DNA of 64,000 nt from contig NC_087079.1 in the NCBI RefSeq assembly GCF_026151205.1, positions 16,548,945 to 16,612,944 of the forward strand. The letters run 5' to 3'. The stretch comes from Bolinopsis microptera. Lineage: Eukaryota > Ctenophora > Tentaculata > Lobata > Bolinopsidae. A program made the position numbers and the translations under genes. This document shows, piece by piece, positions 41,755 through 52,710 of the stretch (positions within the stretch are counted from its first letter, which is position 1; each line of letters opens with the position of its first letter). A model generated the notes under the pieces. It was not told the origin of the DNA. It searched no databases and was given only the letters and a program-made list of their open reading frames with translations.

Positions 41755-42453
41755 TTGGCTAGTATAGTAATTACATTCCTGAATTCTTCAAATCCTGTCA
41801 CCATACCTCAAGTTCTTAGATATGGTAATGTTTGCACTAGATTGGATATCTTTACCTCCCATCTTCACAAGATATTCAAAATTCTTGAGTCACACCTAAG
41901 ATTTGGAATATCGGTATGGGGTGGGTCGAGTAATAATATGCTTCAACCTATCTTCATCACTCAGAAAAAATGTATCAGAATACTATTTGGTGACCTTGAA
42001 GCATATCTAGATAAATTTAGAACATGTGCCAGAACACGTTGTATAGATGAACAAATCCTAGGAAGAGAATTCTTTGAAAAAGAGCATACAAAGCCGTTGT
42101 TTAACAAGAACGGCCTTCTTACCGTCCACAACCTGTACAAATACACATGTCTATTAGAACTGTTCAAAATTGTCAGATTAGAATCTCCAATCTCACTCCT
42201 ATCTTTACTCCACAGATCACCATCACAAAGACGTTCAGACCAGTTCATCACCCCGAACCCATCCTCCTCTTTCATTTATCAATCAACAAAAATGTGGAAC
42301 GACTGTCGAAAAATTGACAGTTTGATAAGCTTTACTAAGTCAACGAACTTAGTTAAAGTAACACTGAAAAGTGAGTTACTCAAGATACAGTCCAGGTACG
42401 AAGAATTAGAATGGACAGAATTAAACTTTGATAAGAATGAGCTTGTATTTTAA
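41755..42453 (+). mobile_element. non-LTR retrotransposon fragment (C-terminal part of the RT ORF)
   Basis: An open frame of 232 residues has the order SHLRFGISVWGGSS, MLQPIFITQKKCIRILFG, EHTKPLFNKNGLLTVHNLYK and PNPSSSFIYQSTKMWNDCRK. These are the thumb and post-RT blocks typical of CR1/Jockey-like LINEs. The catalytic YxDD core would lie upstream and is missing, so the copy is 5'-truncated. It is uninterrupted over its length and therefore relatively young. Confidence 0.8.
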
Positions 42454-44118
42454 AACAGAGTCCTTTGACTTTATTATTTTGAAATTGAAGAATCGTCTGG
42501 CCATAACTCATTTCGTTCGCATTACAGATTCACATTCACTTTCATTTTCACTATCACGCACAGTACAGGGTCATACCTCAATACCAAATTATTATAGGGC
42601 ACAAGAACAAATTTGTTTACAATTATCAAAATTTGTTGAGCCCAGCAGCTTACTTCCTATCCTCTCTTCCCCCGTCGTCTGGAGCGTGTGATTTTTGTTG
42701 ATATCCGAGCTCTTGTTTTTATCTTTTGGTTAACTTTCTGTGATTGGACTCGGTATTTTCGTCCCCGCCGAGTGGGACGATGCTTGCTCGCCAGTTAAGC
42801 TATACTTTAGATGACACTAATTTCTACAAACCACAAAATATTAAATATAAAATGTGTCCAGTATGGCGCAAATGCATAATTTGATAATTTCTCGACGCTG
42901 TCGTCGGGGTGAGAGTTATCTGAACCAACTGCATGCCCCTACGATTGCGTCACCACTGGTGAGCAAGCATTTGTTTGTTGTTTAGTTGTGTTGGAAGGGA
43001 ACATTACTTGATTAATTCATCCATTAGGATTTTAATAACGATGAGCTAAGATATACCGTTCATCTTAGACTATTGGATCAATCTTATTATATGATTAGAT
43101 TTTATAAACGAACCTGGCATACAAAAGATTGTAATGCGGAGGTTGGCTGGCTCTTCTATAATAAATACGACACTCCAACTTACAGAATGCTTGCTAGAGA
43201 TAAAACAAAATATTATCAGACTATACATGCAGCATGAGTAACTGGTGGATAAGCCTTCGGTAAAAACGGATCCGGAAAAGTCAATGCGGCACTCGGGTCC
43301 TTGGTATTGTCGTCGGTATATTGTCCATTATTTACGTTCTGCTTTCATAGTTCAAACAATAGTGAGCTCTAAATATACAGCTTTAAACCGATTAAGTATG
43401 AATGAATGAAATACCTGACAATCCGCACTCCTATAATTCAAAAGCATGAGTAACTCGTAGTGATGTACGATTTCTAGAAAGTTTAAATTAAATTTGGCGC
43501 TCACAGGTCCTCGTGATCATGTGATCGCCACATAATGTTCTGTAAATGCGCAGGGCACCTTCAAGCTTAAATTATTCACCATACTGAGGCAGTCAACCAA
43601 CGCGCGGCTTTATTTTTATGATATGATATGTTTTGATTGTTATTAATAAATACCAAAATTTAAATTTGTTTTACTAAATTTGTTTTACTTCTAATTGATA
43701 GAGGATATAGCCGTGATAGACTGATTTAAGGTATTAAACGTTGTCTGAGGAAATATAATAACGTTTTCAGGAAGTTCGGTATTCTAGATGACCATAACAA
43801 TATTAAAGAACTCCCCTGATATCTTTTGATTTTATTGAAAACGGGTACTTACTCTGCTAAACTGAAAAAATTCTGAAACTTAGGTGAATAAGTGTACAAC
43901 GTGCTAAACCGAAGTTCAGACTGACCAGTGAAAATGGGCGAGCGTACCAAGTGTCATTTTAATTAGATGTTTTAGTCAGTGATTTATTATTGAAGCTTGT
44001 AATTACAATAACTAATGCTCCTGTAAATACTTTAATTAATTGTTTGTTCCGTTATTCTTTTTCCTTCCTCTTTTCCTTGTCATCCCCTTTAGTTTTAAGA
44101 TTCTTGCTATAAATGGCT
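42454..44118. other. region of further retroelement debris
   Basis: At about 43030-43237 (+) the translation (LRLLDQSYYMIRFYKRTWHT ... ARDKTKYYQ) resembles the linker between LINE endonuclease and RT. At 43690-43810 a stop-interrupted RGYSRDRL stretch resembles retroelement RT tails. Both are low-confidence. No host gene is seen. Confidence 0.35.
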
Positions 44119-44395
44119 ACAGCTAACACTATTAATGCTAAGTACCAAACAACAAGTGGGAGGTGGATCGTTGGTATACCGCGCCGTTAAATCGATTTAA
44201 CACCGCAATTCCAGTCGCAAGCCTGGGACCACTACTAGCATTGTCACAACATCTACAAAGCTGCCATATAGCCTGACTGACAATTTTCTCGACTGACTGA
44301 CAATGTTTCTTCTTTTCCCCATTTAGAATACAAAGATTAGTACATTTTAGCTTATGATTAATATTATATTTTTACCTATAGTTTACCTAGATTAA
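44119..44395. repeat. dispersed repeat, about 275 bp, copy 1
   Basis: Nearly identical to 51002-51270 in the same orientation, from CAGCTAACACTATTAATGCT to ACCTATAGTTTAC. It has no ORF and no clear terminal repeats. It is a recent dispersed element of unknown class. Confidence 0.85.
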
Positions 44396-44699
44396 GCCCT
44401 AAGAATATTCTCAATCTTTTGACGGGGCCCACCTTATTTAACCCTCAACTACGGTTTTCCGATAATTCTCTGAGACATTACTGTAATGTGAAACTTTGCA
44501 CAGATGAAACTAATCCTTAGCTGGGTGGGGCTGACTCACATTCCTATCTAGATGAAGTGTTAACAAAAAGCAGCACACAAAAAGCATTCATTAGAAGAGT
44601 CGAATTTCTTTGGGGTCAAAATGATGCTCTCCAGGATTTATCCAACTAAACTAGAAAGATCATAAAATAAAGACTCTGCAAACATCTCAGAGAAATAAC

Positions 44700-45157
44700 A
44701 CCACCGTAAAGATTAAAGAGGGAGGATCCTGGACCCCGAAATCCACCACTTTTCTGTACTTTCAGAGGTACCAATGTGGCAGGAAACCAGGGCTCATGCT
44801 GCCGCTGAGCTAAAGCAGTAGAGGGGATGGCGGCTTCTCTAGGATCTAACACGTCCTGAAGCAGACCAACACTATGTCCCAACGCACTGGTGTTGGGATG
44901 TCTGCCCCCGGTGCCTGTCCGGGTCAATAAAGCAGTCAAGCATCATGTATGTTATGTTGAGCATTCTCAACCAACAAATGTGGGAACTCCCACAAAACAC
45001 CAAAACAGATCTAAAGAGACACTTAACAACATTGGAAAAATAGACTGCAATTTGTTTATATAATTTATAAAGCGTATATTATTGCCCACGTTAAGGGGCC
45101 TGTTAATAATTTATTAAATTATTAGCTATTTTAGATTTAATAATAATAATAATAATC
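44700..45157. mobile_element. DVLDPREA repeat family, copy A, with (TAA)n tail
   Basis: The minus strand reads ALGHSVGLLQDVLDPREAA and ALAQRQHEPWFPA. The plus-strand end is AGCTATTTTAGATTTAATAA followed by TAA repeats, and the same end occurs at 47380-47405. Copy B (45945-46124 plus 47216-47405) shares both parts. The AATAAA inside (44924) and the TAA tail resemble a retroelement 3' end, which conflicts with the minus-strand coding signal, so the element may be composite. Confidence 0.6.
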
Positions 45158-45165
45158 CTTAGCTA

Positions 45166-45252
45166 TCTCCCTAGACTAGGTAACACTGGGATTCGAACCC
45201 TAGAACTTCAGTACAGAAGCTGGAAGCTCTAACTAATCGGCCACGTAGCCAT
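45166..45252 (-). mobile_element. tRNA-derived SINE head
   Basis: On the minus strand the sequence starts GGCTACGTGGCCGATTAGTTA (A-box-like) and contains a perfect B box GGTTCGAATCC (45189-45199), spaced as in a tRNA gene with an anticodon-arm-like segment between. It continues into GGGAGATAGCTAAGG and then TTA repeats. The acceptor stem does not close cleanly, so I call it a SINE, not a tRNA gene. Confidence 0.7.
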
Positions 45253-45944
45253 TTGTACGATCAGACGTTAAAAATCAAAAAGAAGAAACATGGAAATATT
45301 TAAGGTGCATAAAAACGATTGTGACATTACTTAGGATTATCCAAATTTGATACCAATGTCCATTTGAGCACGAACACTTACAATTCTATTCATTTTAACA
45401 TTTTCTGCTGCTCCTACCGTAGCGAAAAGTTTCTGTGAGAGGGATAACGAAAGCGAGACCCTTTTTTTTCAATGATACAAGAAATTTAATTTTAGCACAT
45501 TTTACAGAATAAAAAGATGTACAACAATTCATAAAATATAATGCCCATTTGGTGTATGACTTTTTGTCCTTGACTGCTAGTTTGGTTTTGGAAGGACAGG
45601 TAACTAACGGGGCAAGGAATGCGCATGCCTGAAAGCTTTTGCACACACCGAAACGCTAGTTCAGTTAGGTTTTTAGAGACAAGGCTCATATTAGGACTAC
45701 TTTACATGTGTGCCAAAGGCAGTTTGTGTTGTGCAGATAAGTGAAAATTTCTATTAATAGGACAAACAACTATCCAGACTATCACATCCACTTGCATGGG
45801 ACTTGAGCAGATAACTTAAGAAGACAATCTACTAGACCTTGCATTCTGTATGTCATGAAGGGAGAGTACTGAGTGCTTTTGTTAGCCATTTGTATTCCTC
45901 AGCAATAAGAGCCTTAGGGGGAGTTCCATCCCAATCTTACAGAT
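45253..45944. other. non-genic spacer between repeats
   Basis: I see no gene; the short minus-strand open frames (45395-45689) lack motifs. Confidence 0.35.
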
Positions 45945-47405
45945 CTTACAGGGCTCATGCTGCCGCTGAGCTAAAGCAGTAGAGGGGATGGCGGCTTCTC
46001 TGGGATATAACACATCCTGAATCAGACCAACACTATGTCCCAACGCACTGCAACTGGTGTTGGGATGTCTGCCCCCGGTGCCTGCCCGGGTCAATAAAGC
46101 AGTCAAGCATCATGATGTTAAAACTTTTTTTCTTTTTTTTTGGGTTGGGGCACCCACTTTACCTTCCTCTCGGAAGGCTACGTCCGTCTGGTGACTAACG
46201 TCTATTGGGGTCCCTCCGGTTGTAGGTGTCACAGGGTACGGGCACTCGGCATGGGCTAGTGCTCCTTACCCTCCGGAGGATAAAGCCTGGTGAGCGACGT
46301 TTCCCCGAAGGAAAACTGTCATAATGCTCGTTCTCGGGAGAGCACCACCCATGCCTAGGTGATCTCCCGGGCGCTCTTTTAGAACAGGCTGCCCCCTGTC
46401 TTTTCTAGTGAGCTGACAGGAACCTACAGGGCATACCTGAGCATCTAGTATCTCTTGCCCAAATCTACGATTTCTTTTATTTGCGCGCGTCTTTGCGTCG
46501 TGCGCGCGCGGTATAATGTTGACAATAAGAACCTACCAAGCAAATTTGTGTTTTGTGAAGACCCTTTTTTGTTTAATTTGAAATTTTGGGCCGCGTGTGA
46601 CTTTTCTTTGTTTGTGTGTTTGTGTTGCTTCCGTTTACCAGAGTTTTTCTGGGTGCTAATTATCCACTAGCTGGAAAAGGAGTAAGTGCTAGATATCCAC
46701 TAGCTGGAAAATAACTAATTGCTAGATATCCACTAGCTGGAGCGGCCCGGGGGGCGGCGTGTGAGTGAGTGGGGGTGGGTTCGCCTGGAAATGAGACTGG
46801 TGTGATCTGATCCAGTCAGTATGGTACACTGTTGCCAGCTGACTCACCAGCAACAATGCAAGTCCAAGAAGAAAGAAGGAGAGACACTGTCCGTTATCTG
46901 GGTGAGCCACCACCGACCGTGCTCCCACTTCTGTGGGGCTGAGGGTGTTGGCTCCAAGAACCAGCCGTGAGCGAACAGCGCCTGACCCCCTCTATGGTTA
47001 ACTTGAGAATAACAGGACTATGCCTTTCTCCAGGCCAATCCGTTCAGTAACCAGCTGACCCAGCATCACCTTTGGTGGAAGATGTGGTTCGGATTGGACT
47101 TCGCTAGGATTTGTCAGTTCTTCTGTAGACACTAATGCTCCCTCGAGGAAAGACATGAGCCCCGGCGAAACTGACCAAAAACGTGGCAGGGATTCTCACC
47201 CTCCAATGTTAAAACGTTGAGCATTCTCAACCAGCAGATGTGGGAACTCCCACGAAGGACCGAAACAGATCTAAATAGACAATTAGCAAAATCGGAAAAG
47301 TAGACTCGAATTTGTTTATATAATTTATAAACCGTATGTTATTGCCCACGTTAAGGGGCCTGTTAATAATTGATTAAATTATTAGCTATTTTAGATTTAA
47401 TAATA
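45945..47405. mobile_element. DVLDPREA repeat family, copy B, split by an insertion
   Basis: 45945-46124 matches copy A from GGCTCATGCTGCCGCTGAGC through GTCAAGCATCATG. 47216-47405 matches its continuation from GTTGAGCATTCTCAACC to the TAA tail. The break is caused by the element at 46125-47205. Confidence 0.8.
46125..47205 (-). mobile_element. retroposon inserted in copy B (10-bp target duplication, poly-A on minus strand)
   Basis: ATGTTAAAAC flanks both sides (46115-46124 and 47206-47215). The plus-strand left end is T-rich, so on the minus strand the element ends in poly-A. It is about 1.08 kb and GC-rich, with three spaced copies of ATCCACTAGCTGGA (46662, 46697, 46728) and no long ORF or RT motif. 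Target duplication plus poly-A implies LINE-mediated insertion of an RNA. It could be a LINE 5' region or a long non-autonomous retroposon. Confidence 0.75.
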
Positions 47406-48053
47406 ATCTTACAGATCGATGAGATTGAGAGTTATCAATTGTCCTCATGTTAGCTCATTCTGTCATGAGAGTGACAAACTGTGGATCAGATATATTTAGA
47501 TCCCTGCACGGAGTTTCTTTACCACTTCATCTATATGATTTCCAGTATATTAAAGATTTCCAGTATATTAAAGTAAGATAACCATTTCCGAACAGCAGAA
47601 TTCACAACTCTGATTTCTGTCCTTTCATTACTTCTATCCAATAGAATCACTTCCAAGGTTTTGGGAGCTCCAACATGATGTAATTCGTTAGCAAATATTC
47701 TCTTCACAATTTAAAATAAACTTCAAATTTTACTTGACAATTGAACCATCAACCTTTTCTATGTAAACCTTCTTGTTCATACTCATTTCATACGTAATTG
47801 GATCAGATAATGATTTTAGGGATAATATCCGGTAGTAGAGACAAGGTAGGACAAGTGAAACTACTGTTTAGGAGGAAACGCGAGCTTTCAGTGTGCTACA
47901 CTTTCATCAGGCTCAAATTATTTGTTATATAGTAGTGTTGAAAGTATTAAAAATAATTGGATCACTTTGCTTAATTACTTGCCAAAAGAAATGCTATATC
48001 TAATTTCTTGAGAACATTGTTTTAATCTTTAACCTTCTTTTAGGGGATTAGCA
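47406..48053. other. 5' flank of TMEM147
   Basis: It contains GCTCAAATTATTTGTTATAT at about 47914, shared with 58560 and 60776, preceded by CGCGAGCTTTCAGTGTGCTA. The context resembles a retroelement end. An acceptor TTCTTTTAG at 48043 precedes the ATG, so a 5' UTR exon upstream is likely. Confidence 0.4.
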
Positions 48054-51000
48054 ATGACCCTGTTCCATTTTGGTAACTGCTTTGCTCTGGCATATTTCCC
48101 CTACCTCATAGTGTACAAGAACTCTAAACTGTGAGTATAAATTAGATTATACTCAATCTGTTAACTATTTACTTAGATTACTTAATCTGTTGCTAATTTA
48201 TTTAATCGAAAATTAAGATTATTCAATTATCATAATTAGTTTAGCTTGAATTCTACACACAATTTACTATCTTCAGTGTTCCAATATATTCCTTGATTTT
48301 ATACAAATAAATTTTGTATTTCAGATCAGAGTACAGTTCGTTTTGGCCATGTGTGAAAGCCGGAGGTGTATACTGTTTGACACAGCTATGCAAGGTGAGA
48401 ATGTCTTGCTAATCTAGCTCTGCTCACCTCTTGGGTTAATATCGGATATCTTTCCTTAAATGTCTGTGTAGAGCTACTTAGTTTTAAAATATCTGCAGGG
48501 GAGCCTGTGTATTTTATTATATTAAAAAAACATACATATGTAAATTTATTGAAGTTTGTACTCATTTTTCTGTATGCAGATGATAATCCTGGCAACATTC
48601 TTCCCCACCTACGAAGTACCAGTGGGGAAGATTGACCTTCACGGAGAGCTCATGAAGGGAGCAGTGGAGCTGTTTGATCTTATCGGACTCTTCGTCATTA
48701 TATCTCAACAGATTGGGAGAGGTGATCTCAAAATATTGGTCGCTGGAGTCGGTACGTTCTTGAACTTTTGTTAACTTAAAGATATTAAAAACATTATAAG
48801 ATTTAACGTAGAGCCTTCGTTGCATTAGTATTCATAACCCACTTATGGAACCAAAAGATTCCCCCTTTGCTTGACACAAGATCTAACATTGTTCTTGTCA
48901 CCAGGATGGGCCATGGCTGAGCTGATCAGCATGAGGCTCCTTCCTCTTTGGGTCGGAGCACGCGGTATCGAATTCAGCTGGAAGTATATCCAACTTAGTT
49001 TCGAGGCTAACATCAGCTTGGTTCGTTTTATTTTCTTTACTTTTTTTCTGTTGAATATATGTAATAAACTTCTCTGTTGATTTGCTTTTGTGTCATTCGG
49101 ATTTAATCAACTGTTAAAAGTATCAACAAGATAAATTGTATCAACGAGATAAGTGCTACTCGAATTTACAGTTCTTTTCTCTACCAGGCTCATCACATAA
49201 TAATGGCGATGTTGATTTGGATGTGGACGAGGAACAACATAGAGAAGTCTGTGCTCCCCCTGATAATATCCCTGCTTCTCCTCTGCAGCTCCAAACAAAC
49301 CCTCCTTGAGTAAGTTTTGACCTTCGCGTTAAGCTGCTTTATGTTCGCGAATATCAGCCGAACAAGATGTACGGTCAAGCCATTGAGAAACTAGTCTGTA
49401 CAGTGAAACTTCAAATTTCAAATCCGCATTTGTAATTGTATCGGATCAATTTTTACCAGAGCAACAAATTTCTAATCGCGCAATATTATATAATTCAATA
49501 TGGAAAATTGTTGTACAACTTTAAGTGGTTGTATTTAATTTTAGGACAAATAAAGCTACAAATTCGGGTCTTATCTCGGAAAGTGATAAGGAAGTTTCGA
49601 AAATATTTTTTTGGTTTTATGGGATATATCTCTTTTTTTGTGTTTTTTGAGATATACATCCGTGTTTTTCGCTTTTTTTAACGTTTTGTGATAATACAAT
49701 AATATAATATAAATACAATTAAAAATGATATAGTAGATGAAATGCTAGTGTTTGATCAGCTGTTTTTCTTGATCCATCTTCGTTTTGGGAGTCCTCGTCC
49801 TACAACACGGCCGCCCTTCATTCATGGAGTCTGCTTTGTTTCTGGTCTCCGACGTGAGAGTATGATCCAATTCTAGACAGGAATAGTCTTGGTAGTCCTC
49901 GATCTTGTCTATTTTTTCTAGACTTTGCGAACTTCATCTCTTCACCATACTGTTGGGTGCATGCTTATAAGCGGGATAAAGCTAGAATTAGTCCCACTGA
50001 AAAGATCTTCGAAATGAGTCCAAGATGGTTCCGATTGTCTTAAATCTTTTTTCCTCCTACCGTTCGAAGGTAATGAAAACGTAGGCTTTACCGGGGTACG
50101 TGTTTCACCTTGGGACGACCAATTGCAATCGTTATAATCAATTTGTTCGTCATCTTCGACACTCCCGGGAAGAGCCACTAGATTGACGTATGATATTATG
50201 TCGTCGTCAGACGCTGAAGGTGATTCATGCATGAGGAATATGGGCTGTATCCAGATATCCTCAACTGGAGTCTCGTAGACAGAATTCCAGTTTGATAACG
50301 ATAAGAGAATCATTTTGGTTTTTGAAGTATTCTTCGTAGATTGTCCTTTTCCGTCCTGGAGTACAGAGAGGAGACGGTAATGAATGTTGCTTTGACTAGA
50401 ATCAGGAACAAGCAGGCGTGTATGACTCTCCAACACTTGTTGACAAGCCCCAAGACAAGTGAGTGAGAGTCGGTTAAGGTACCAAACGCGATTAACTGAA
50501 TGAGTGCTTTTCTGAGTCTTTGATATTGTAGGATGCAGAGTTCTGCTCCTTTCTCAAATTTGTCAGATGATAGTAACTTCAAATTCTTCAAGATCGTCTT
50601 TCCGTTAGTCATAACGGTGTATGCAGTAGTCGGTAAGACCGAACTTTCCATCACACAGAAAATTGTTAAACATTTAATATTATCGTGCAAACTAGCAAAC
50701 TGAGTGGAGACTCTCACTTCGTCACCAACTATCAAACTAAACTAGCAAACTACTTAAAGTAGAGAGTTAGAGTGCAGACGTCCGTAGGATTTGAAAAGCC
50801 ACTGCTGCGATGTTATCTTGTAAAGTGACACTATGTTCAGAAAGTTGCCCCACCTGTCTCAAATAATCCGGATTCACTAACTTAACGTAACGCGCAAAAA
50901 CTTAATATTATCAAAAGGTCTGGAGCGCACGCATTTTCGGACTAATTGATGTGACTATTCTTTCACGCGCTCTGGACTAGAATCCACTAGTCACTATCCA

Positions 51001-51685
51001 CACAGCTAACACTATTAATGCTAAGTACCAAACAACAAGTGGGAGGTGGATCGTTGGTACCATTAAATCGATTTAACACCGCAATTCCAGTCGCAAGCCT
51101 GGGACCACTACTAGCATAGTTACAACATCTACAAAGCTGCCATATAGCCTGACTGACAATTTTCTCGACTGACTGACAATGTTTCTTCTTTTTCCCCATT
51201 TAGAATACAAAGATTAGTACATTTTAGCTTATGATTAATATTATATTTTTACCTATAGTTTACTTAGATTTCCTTGAATAACTCGCATATGGCATATTTA
51301 TTGTCAAAAATTGCACAAACATCTTATGAATTAGAGTTATAGGGTTTGCTCAAATTCCCAGTAAGATCTGTGCAATTTTTCGGATCATATAATTTCAAGG
51401 CAGGCCTAAACAGTGGCGAAACTTTGCTTGTTGGCGCCCCCCCGCTGAGTGACGAAAAGCGCCCCCCTAAAATTTTTTGTCCCTAAAAAAAAAAGAAAAA
51501 ATAAAAAAGGTCGGGTACTTTTTTTCTCGCCCCCCTACAGCTTTTTGCGCCCCCTGAAGCAAAAAAGGGTACCCCAAATATTTTTTTCGCGTCGGCCGAA
51601 CGCTAAATTGGACAGGGAAATACACAAACAAGGCGTTTTTTCAGTGAAAGGGCCTAAAATTCAGGAAAATTGCGCCCCCCTTATA

Positions 51686-51725
<40 letters not shown>

Positions 51726-52430
51726 CACAGCGGGGTCTGCGGGGCCCTAAGTTACGCCACTGGGCCTAAATGGTTAATGGGCCAAATTATGAACTTTCAC
51801 CTACATAATGTGTAGATGGCCTGCGCGATCATCACGTTCCTGCAATTCTTGTAATCCTAACTGTTCCCATTCTCAGACTGCTAGGTACACTGTTCCTGTA
51901 ACTTTAGTAATCCTAACTATTCCCATTCTCAGACTGCTAGGTACACTGTTCCACGTAACTTTAGTAATCCTAACTGTTCCCATTCTCAGACTGCTAGGTA
52001 CACTGTTCCACGTAACTTTAGTAATCCTAACTATTCCCATTCTCAGACTGCTAGGTACACTGTTCCACGTAACTTTAGTAATCCTAACTATTCCCATTCT
52101 CAGACTGCTAGGTACACTGTTCCACGTGTCCTCGTTTGGTATACTCTCCATTAACGTGCTGGTAACAATGCTGGTCGGGCTAGTCGCTACCCATCTTTAC
52201 ATTAACCTCTGTATCCAGGACAACTCCTGGGGCAACCCCAAGGTACCGTTACTTCTCTTATTTTATTTCCACGTATTATTTCCACGTTCTTACTAATTAT
52301 TTTGTTGAGCAAATTTTGTCTATTTTCTTTAGGCTGTTTTTTAAATTCACAGCACTGTGCCGGTGTCTAGCAAATAAGAACAATATGATATAACAGCATT
52401 TGATCATTTCCTTTATTTCAGTATCATTAA
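48054..52430 (+). CDS. TMEM147: transmembrane protein 147 (ER membrane, translocon-associated)
   Basis: Seven exons: 48054-48130, 48325-48394, 48580-48751, 48905-49020, 49188-49309, 52104-52242 and 52422-52430, about 234 residues (human about 224). Family blocks appear in order: [66 protein letters not shown] and [15 protein letters not shown], followed by two hydrophobic C-terminal segments. TMEM147 is a multipass ER protein of the NOMO-nicalin-TMEM147 complex, which works with the multipass translocon. It is highly conserved, so identification is secure. The last coding exon adds only YH, and a different 3' end is possible. Intron 5 holds an antisense ORF pair, a hAT-type element and a five-copy duplication of the exon 6 acceptor. 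The upstream acceptors at 51932, 51989 and 52046 would insert 57, 38 or 19 residues in frame. Confidence 0.94.
49942..50735 (-). pseudogene. unclassified antisense ORF pair in TMEM147 intron 5, possibly frameshifted
   Basis: Two overlapping minus-strand frames lie head to tail: 50310-50735 (141 residues) and 49942-50436 (164 residues). The first has a hydrophobic segment [20 protein letters not shown] near its end, preceded by a helical stretch [17 protein letters not shown]. The second supplies a polar, acidic tail ([23 protein letters not shown]). A one-base shift near the A-rich CAAAAACCAAAA at about 50312 would join them, giving something like the end of a multipass receptor with a cytoplasmic tail. 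I do not recognise the family. A small intron or a real pseudogene are both possible. Confidence 0.35.
51002..51270. repeat. dispersed repeat, copy 2
   Basis: Same sequence and orientation as 44119-44395, with a short deletion at the CCGCGCCG stretch. Confidence 0.85.
51411..51762. mobile_element. non-autonomous hAT-type element with 8-bp target duplication
   Basis: The terminal inverted repeats are CAGTGGCGAAAC and GTTACGCCACTG. GGCCTAAA occurs immediately on both sides (51403-51410 and 51763-51770), and an 8-bp duplication is the hallmark of hAT insertions. The interior is GGCGCC-rich, with a run of about 34 C at 51691-51724. No transposase frame is present. It lies in intron 5 of TMEM147, and a related relic is at 8494-8765. 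Confidence 0.88.
51840..52103 (+). repeat. 57-bp tandem repeat carrying the TMEM147 exon 6 acceptor
   Basis: Five acceptor copies (TTCCCATTCTCAG|ACTGCTAGG) end at 51876, 51932, 51989, 52046 and 52103. Spacing is 56 bp, then 57 bp three times. Each unit holds the polypyrimidine tract, the AG and the first exon bases LLGTLFH. Units of 57 keep the frame open and encode [19 protein letters not shown]. The first, 56-bp unit leads to an early stop. Confidence 0.93.
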
Positions 52431-52566
52431 ACTCCCACACTAAGTTCCTGCAAAGTGACTCCCTGAACACGTCCACAACGGGATTCCAGTATTGGGAAGA
52501 CAAGTTATATGAGTTTCCGGGATTTGTAACACCTTGAGATTTCACTATCGAAATTCTATTATTATT

Positions 52567-52710
52567 AGGGATCGTTCATATATTCACATATCTGTAAGCC
52601 ATATTTTGAACTTTCAGACCCCATGCTCCCCCGTCTTGACACGTAGCTACTGACGCAGAAATTACACTAGCGCAAGCTTTTCTCCCTAGGCGTAATATGT
52701 GAACGGTCCT
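52567..52710. mobile_element. MITE with GGGATCGTTCA-type inverted ends, copy 2
   Basis: It begins AGGGATCGTTCATATATT and ends GCGTAATATGTGAACGGTCCT, 144 bp in all. It is the same family as 23623-23787, and lies just downstream of TMEM147. Confidence 0.75.

Noticed and set aside
45181-45252. Genuine tRNA gene on the minus strand
   Set aside because: The B box is perfect, but the acceptor stem does not pair and a repeat tail follows, so a SINE is the better reading.
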